From Sulfuritalea sp. (GTDB taxonomy: Bacteria; Pseudomonadota; Gammaproteobacteria; Burkholderiales; Rhodocyclaceae): DNA of 64,000 bases. Location of the stretch: NCBI GenBank assembly GCA_016708585.1, contig JADJFK010000007.1, positions 124,001 to 188,000 on the forward strand. Reading direction: 5' to 3'. Below the pieces are notes generated by a model. That model made no database searches, had not been told where the DNA came from, and saw only the letters and a program-made list of their open reading frames with translations. Of this stretch, positions 60,844-64,000 are shown piece by piece. The translations under genes were made by a program, and so were the position numbers. Every line of letters begins with the position of its first letter. Position 1 is the stretch's first letter.

Positions 60844-61063
60844 CGGCTTTCAGCTTCGCCAGGAACTGCTCGTAACTCATGGTCTTTTCTTTCGCCCGGC
60901 CGGAAAACGCGGCGAGGTCTTCCTCGTCTTCCCGCAACGATGCGCGGACGGCGTCATTGACGATCTCCGACATCGAGCGGTGTGCGGTCGCCGCCTTGAG
61001 GCGCAGCGCCTGGTGCAGCCCGGGTTCAAGGTACAACGTGGAACGGATGGCTTCTGTGCTCAT
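60830..61063 (-). CDS. Ribbon-helix-helix antitoxin
   Basis: The 77-residue protein starts with a ribbon-helix-helix-like segment (AIRSTLYLEPGLHQALRLKAATAHRSMSEIVNDAV in parts) and ends with a toxin-binding tail. I chose ATG 61063, preceded by GGAGGTGACC. Confidence 0.88.
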   Translation of the reverse strand: MSTEAIRSTLYLEPGLHQALRLKAATAHRSMSEIVNDAVRASLREDEEDLAAFSGRAKEKTMSYEQFLAKLKADGAL

Positions 61064-61131
61064 GGTCACCTCCAAAACGTCTTGATGTTTTGACAGCATA
61101 CCACCAAGGCCGCTTCCCGAAGTGTTCGGGT

Positions 61132-61156
61132 CGCCGTACCGCCAGCGCCGACTTTT
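61132..61156 (-). repeat. Dispersed 25-bp motif, intergenic
   Basis: Perfect 25-base match between the antitoxin gene and the DUF599 gene. Confidence 0.9.
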
Positions 61157-61296
61157 CAAAGCTGCGAGCTCGACGCCAACTCCACACCCAGGAAGTGCAC
61201 CGTCAGCCCCACCCCGCCGAAGCGCCCGGAGAATCCAACCCATGCGCCTACAATCAACCCCGCACGGCAAGCCCCCCACTCCCCACAAGGACCGCC

Positions 61297-62016
61297 ATGG
61301 CCTTCTCCCTTACGGCTATCCTGCCGCTGCCCGACATGCTTGCGCTGGGCTGGTTCTTTCTCTGCTGGGTCGGCTACGCCTGGTACGCGGACCATCGCCG
61401 CTGGGGCACGCGCGAGCTGGCCAGCGTGCTGCACGAATACCGGCTGCGCTGGATGCGGCGGGTGCTGGAGCGGGAAAACCGCATCGCCGACACGGTGGTG
61501 CTGCAGACGGTGATGCGCAGCGACAACCTGTTCATCACCACCACGCTGTTCATCATCGCCGGCCTGATCAGCAGCCTCGGCGCGGTGGATCGGGTGCAGG
61601 CGATGGTCTCGGGCATCGGCTTCATCGCCGTGTCATCGCGCGAGACGCTGGAGGTGCGGCTGCTGGTGCTGATCGGGATTTTCGTGTTTGCCTTTTTCAA
61701 GTTCACCTGGTCGCTGCGCCAGTTCAATTTCACGCTGATGCTGTTCGCCTCGGCGCCGATGCCGGCGGAGAAGGATGCGCCGGACCGCGCCGATTTCGCG
61801 CCGCGCGCGGCGATGATGGTGACGCACGGTTTCGCCAGCTTCAACCGCGGGCTGCGCGCGTATTTCTTCGGGCTGGCGGCGCTGGCCTGGTTCATCCAGC
61901 CCTGGGCGCTGGTGCTGGCGGCGTCCTGGGTGGTGGCGGTGCTCTACTGGCGCGACAGCCGTTCGGCCACGCTGGCCACGCTGGCCGGGCCGGTGACGGG
62001 GAAGGAGCTGCCCTGA
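61297..62016 (+). CDS. DUF599 family membrane protein
   Basis: The 239-residue protein has about five membrane helices and the DUF599 pattern (LGWFFLCWVGYAWYAD, RENRIADTVVLQTVMRSDNLFITT in parts). Function unknown. The ATG at 61297 is preceded by ACAAGGA. Confidence 0.88.
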   Translation: MAFSLTAILPLPDMLALGWFFLCWVGYAWYADHRRWGTRELASVLHEYRLRWMRRVLERENRIADTVVLQTVMRSDNLFITTTLFIIAGLISSLGAVDRVQAMVSGIGFIAVSSRETLEVRLLVLIGIFVFAFFKFTWSLRQFNFTLMLFASAPMPAEKDAPDRADFAPRAAMMVTHGFASFNRGLRAYFFGLAALAWFIQPWALVLAASWVVAVLYWRDSRSATLATLAGPVTGKELP

Positions 62017-62046
62017 GGCGGGGGTGGCGGCTGTACACCGCAAGGC

Positions 62047-62074
62047 CTGGATTCCGGGTCAAGCCCGGAATGAC
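62047..62074. repeat. Palindromic REP-like half element
   Basis: One hairpin half (CTGGATTCCGGG then CCCGGAATGAC), same family as 50171-50248. Confidence 0.75.
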
Positions 62075-62105
62075 GGCGCGAAGGTCGTGCGCGTTTGGGG
62101 ATGGT

Positions 62106-62130
62106 CGCCGTACCGCCGGCGCCGACCACT
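62106..62130 (-). repeat. Dispersed 25-bp motif, right end diverged
   Basis: The first 21 bases match and the ACTTTT end has changed. It lies upstream of the BrnT gene. Confidence 0.65.
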
Positions 62131-62164
62131 TGACTATACGCACGTTTATACATATCTTTATCCC

Positions 62165-62437
62165 ATGCGCTACACGCACGATCCGAAAAAACGGGCCGCG
62201 AATCTGAAGAAGCACGGTTACGACTTCAAGGATGCGCCGCAGGTGATCGAAGCCGATCGCACGGTAACGTTTGAGGATCGGCGCTTTGACTATGACGAGC
62301 AGCGTTTCATCACGCTGGGCATGTTGCGCGGGGATGTGGTGGTGATTGCCACTGCCGAGACGGATGAGGAAATCCGGGTGATTTCGATGCGAAGGGCTGA
62401 GCAAAATGAAGAAGAAATCTACTACGGCAACGTTTGA
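62165..62437 (+). CDS. BrnT family toxin
   Basis: The 90-residue toxin has the BrnT pattern (HDPKKRAANLKKHGYDFKDAPQV, RFITLGMLRGDVVVI, IRVISMRRAEQNEEEIYY), a RelE-like RNase. It overlaps the antitoxin gene by 32 bases. Confidence 0.92.
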   Translation: MRYTHDPKKRAANLKKHGYDFKDAPQVIEADRTVTFEDRRFDYDEQRFITLGMLRGDVVVIATAETDEEIRVISMRRAEQNEEEIYYGNV

Positions 62438-62708
62438 CGAGAACGCGCCCATCACCCAGGGCGACATCGATGCCGGCAGGCTGGTTCTGCGCAAGCGCAT
62501 GGCCGGCGGCGGCGTGGTGCTACCCAAGAAGCGCGTCACGCTCTACCTTGATGCCGCGCTTGTGGAACGGTTCAAGGATATGGCCGGTGATCGCGGGTAT
62601 CAGACACTGATCAATGAGACCTTGAAGACCTCGCTTCACCAGGCCGACATCGAGACGACAATCCGCAAGGTTATCCGCGAGGAATTGAAAGGCCGGAAGG
62701 CCGCCTAG
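62406..62708 (+). CDS. BrnA family antitoxin
   Basis: The 100-residue antitoxin has the BrnA C-terminal ribbon-helix-helix (KKRVTLYLDAALVERFKDMAGDRGYQTLINETLK in parts). It should bind BrnT and repress the operon. Confidence 0.92.
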   Translation: MKKKSTTATFDENAPITQGDIDAGRLVLRKRMAGGGVVLPKKRVTLYLDAALVERFKDMAGDRGYQTLINETLKTSLHQADIETTIRKVIREELKGRKAA

Positions 62709-62736
62709 CGGCAGGTCTATCGCAACTCGTACCAAG

Positions 62737-62764
62737 GAAAAAGGGACCTGGCCTCTTTTTCGGA
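62737..62764. repeat. Imperfect GGAAAAAGGG palindrome
   Basis: AAGGAAAAAGGGACC and CCTCTTTTTCGG form an imperfect hairpin similar to the one at 63598-63630, on the other side of the DUF3750 gene. Confidence 0.65.
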
Positions 62765-62769
62765 CCCTA

Positions 62770-63564
62770 TTGCGCTTTACTGTCCGTCGTCCTGAGAGTC
62801 CACGCTTGCGCCCCAAATCGCGTCGTCCGAGAATTTTTTTGCTGCTGATCGCGGCCTTTTTCGTCGTTCCGCCGGCGATCAGCGTCGCCCTTCACTCGCC
62901 CTCGGCGGTGTCGTGGAGCGAAGCGGCGCTGACACCGAGCGGCCTGTCGCCCGACCCGGCGAAGGTCAAAGAGCCGGTCGTCCAGGTCTTTGCCGCGCCG
63001 GCGTTCGGCCGCCGCGGCGCCTTCGGGGTGCACTCCTGGATCGTCGCCAAGCGCACCGGCGCGCCGGCCTTCACGCGTTACGATGTGGTCAGGTGGAGCG
63101 GGGCGCCCTATGTCCAGGTCGACTATCTCGGTCCCGACGCGCTGTGGTACGGATCGATGCCGACGCTGCTGGCCGACCGCCGCGGCGAGGGCGTCGAGGC
63201 CTTGATCGACCGTATCGAAGAGGCGGTGCGCCAGTATCCCTACGCCGACACCTACCGCACCTGGCCGGGGCCGAACAGCAACACCTTCGTCGCGCATGTC
63301 GCGCGCGAGGTCCCCGGGTTGCGGCTCGACCTGCCGGCGAATGCGGTCGGCAAGGACTACCTGCCGCTCACTTCGGCGATCGCGTCCGCGCCCAGCGGCA
63401 CCGGCGCCCAGCTTTCCGTGCTCGGCCTCGCCGGCGTTCTCGTCGCCGCCGAAGAAGGCATCGAGCTCAATCTGCTCGGGCTTTCGCTCGGCATCGACAT
63501 CGCACGCCCGGCGCTGCGCCTACCCGGACTCGGGCGCGTCGGCCTTGCCAAGCCCGGACGCTGA
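62770..63564 (+). CDS. DUF3750 family protein
   Basis: The protein (264 residues from the TTG at 62770) has a basic start, one membrane helix (IFLLLIAAFFVVPPAISVAL) and a periplasmic DUF3750 domain (VQVFAAPAFGRRGAFGVHSWIVAKR, YRTWPGPNSNTFVAHVAREVPGLRLDLP in parts). The start is uncertain: a TTG at 62806 (MRPKSRRPRIF) gives a more natural signal. Function unknown. Confidence 0.85.
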   Translation: MRFTVRRPESPRLRPKSRRPRIFLLLIAAFFVVPPAISVALHSPSAVSWSEAALTPSGLSPDPAKVKEPVVQVFAAPAFGRRGAFGVHSWIVAKRTGAPAFTRYDVVRWSGAPYVQVDYLGPDALWYGSMPTLLADRRGEGVEALIDRIEEAVRQYPYADTYRTWPGPNSNTFVAHVAREVPGLRLDLPANAVGKDYLPLTSAIASAPSGTGAQLSVLGLAGVLVAAEEGIELNLLGLSLGIDIARPALRLPGLGRVGLAKPGR

Positions 63565-63597
63565 CCCGGGCTGCCGTTCAGGCGCGAAAGGAAAAAG

Positions 63598-63630
63598 AAA
63601 GGAAAAAGGGGCCTGACCCCTTTTTCCTTT
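63598..63630 (+). terminator. Rho-independent terminator of the DUF3750 gene
   Basis: A perfect 14-base stem (AAAGGAAAAAGGGG, loop CCTGA, CCCCTTTTTCCTTT). A second copy of the right arm, GGCCCCTTTTTCC at 63642-63654, could pair with 63601-63613 instead. Confidence 0.75.
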
Positions 63631-63701
63631 TTTCTCTTTTAGGCCCCTTTTTCCTCGCTATGGTCCGCTGCTGGCGTTTGTACGTTCATGAATAAAGGAA
63701 T

Positions 63702-63726
63702 CGCCGTGTCGCCGGCGCCGACTTTT
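63702..63726 (-). repeat. Dispersed 25-bp motif, intergenic
   Basis: Perfect 25-base match between the DUF3750 gene and the PIN-domain gene. Confidence 0.9.
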
Positions 63727-63790
63727 CATTCGCAAGATCGCGGCCAGCGCGATGCGGGTTGCAGATTTGTCCGTTCACGGACGGGGAGAT

Positions 63791-64000
63791 TCACACCCCC
63801 TCGGCACGCAGCCCCGCCCGAATGGCGGCTTCGAGTTGCCGCTGGTCCGCTGAAATGAAGACATCAACCTTGAGTGCGATGGCGCTGCCGAGATGGATCG
63901 CATCCATGCCGCGCAGGACATTGGCTTCCAGGCTGTCAATCGACCGGGCCAGGACTTCGGGGCTGAGGTCGCACATCGCCGCATCCTCGATGTCGGCCAG
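63791..64000 (-). CDS. PIN-domain (VapC-like) toxin, partial at window edge
   Basis: The C-terminal part of a PIN RNase reads LRGMDAIHLGSAIALKVDVFISADQRQLEAA in parts: the D of the DAIHL motif and the final D of SADQR are typical of VapC. The N-terminus and any antitoxin lie beyond position 64000. Confidence 0.8.
   Translation of the reverse strand: MADIEDAAMCDLSPEVLARSIDSLEANVLRGMDAIHLGSAIALKVDVFISADQRQLEAAIRAGLRAEGV

Overview
The window is GC-rich chromosomal DNA from a betaproteobacterium, most likely of the Rhodocyclales/Nitrosomonadales type. I infer this from gene neighbourhoods: tandem lpxL-type acyltransferases near metK, glnA-DUF4124-ntrB-ntrC, birA-coaX, and coaE-zapD-yacG-DUF815/NUDIX. 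No rRNA or tRNA gene was found.

Layout. (1) 1-4.0 kb: a short array of integron gene cassettes, read on the minus strand. It holds an FRG-domain protein, an OLD-like ATPase/TOPRIM nuclease split by a frameshift, and a protein with a nuclease-like C-terminus. Two clear attC sites separate the cassettes and an attI-like site lies at the head; no integrase gene is visible. (2) 4.3-11.5 kb: housekeeping genes (two lipid A type acyltransferases, an MFS transporter, metK with a structured leader, DUF2237, glutathione peroxidase, two DsrE-like exported proteins, a HAD nucleotidase). (3) 11.5-18 kb: a malonate operon (matR, matA, TRAP transporter PQM, matB) behind a MatR-type palindromic operator. 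(4) 18-26.7 kb: AAA/DUF4143 ATPase, acyltransferase, two GSTs, DUF2721, SGNH hydrolase, alpha/beta hydrolase, nadA, rhodanese and a CDF transporter. (5) 26.7-31.5 kb: nitrogen regulation. glnA has two NtrC sites and a sigma-54 promoter, followed by DUF4124, ntrB and ntrC. (6) 31.6-44.4 kb: birA and coaX, a decayed ATPase in poly-G sequence, then a membrane/polyamine cluster (DUF350, SPFH-SHOCT, DUF4178, a 47-residue protein, LapA, membrane aminopropyltransferase, FAD oxidoreductase, SpeD) interrupted by a toxin-antitoxin pair, then a SPOR-like protein and coaE. (7) 44.4-51.7 kb: zapD, a toxin-antitoxin pair, an unusual yacG, NUDIX-TenI, DUF815 ATPase, mltA, a nucleotidyltransferase pair, and an NtrC/sigma-54 controlled amtB with one frameshift. 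(8) 51.8-64 kb: an accessory and defence arm. It carries an AbiE-like pair with a triple operator, DUF2786, a NERD-helicase, McrC and McrB, a RelE pair, DUF599, BrnT/BrnA, DUF3750 and a partial PIN toxin.

The whole window is dotted with about 20 copies of a 25-bp dispersed motif (top-strand halves AAAAGTCGGCGC and YGGCGGNACGGCG). Many lie inside genes, where they are read in frame as short Gly/Ala/Pro-rich peptides. A second, palindromic repeat family occurs between accessory genes. Three apparent +1 frameshifts (OLD-like gene, FAD oxidoreductase, amtB) and a poly-G stretch at 33.96-34.56 kb suggest that some disruptions are sequence or assembly errors rather than biology.
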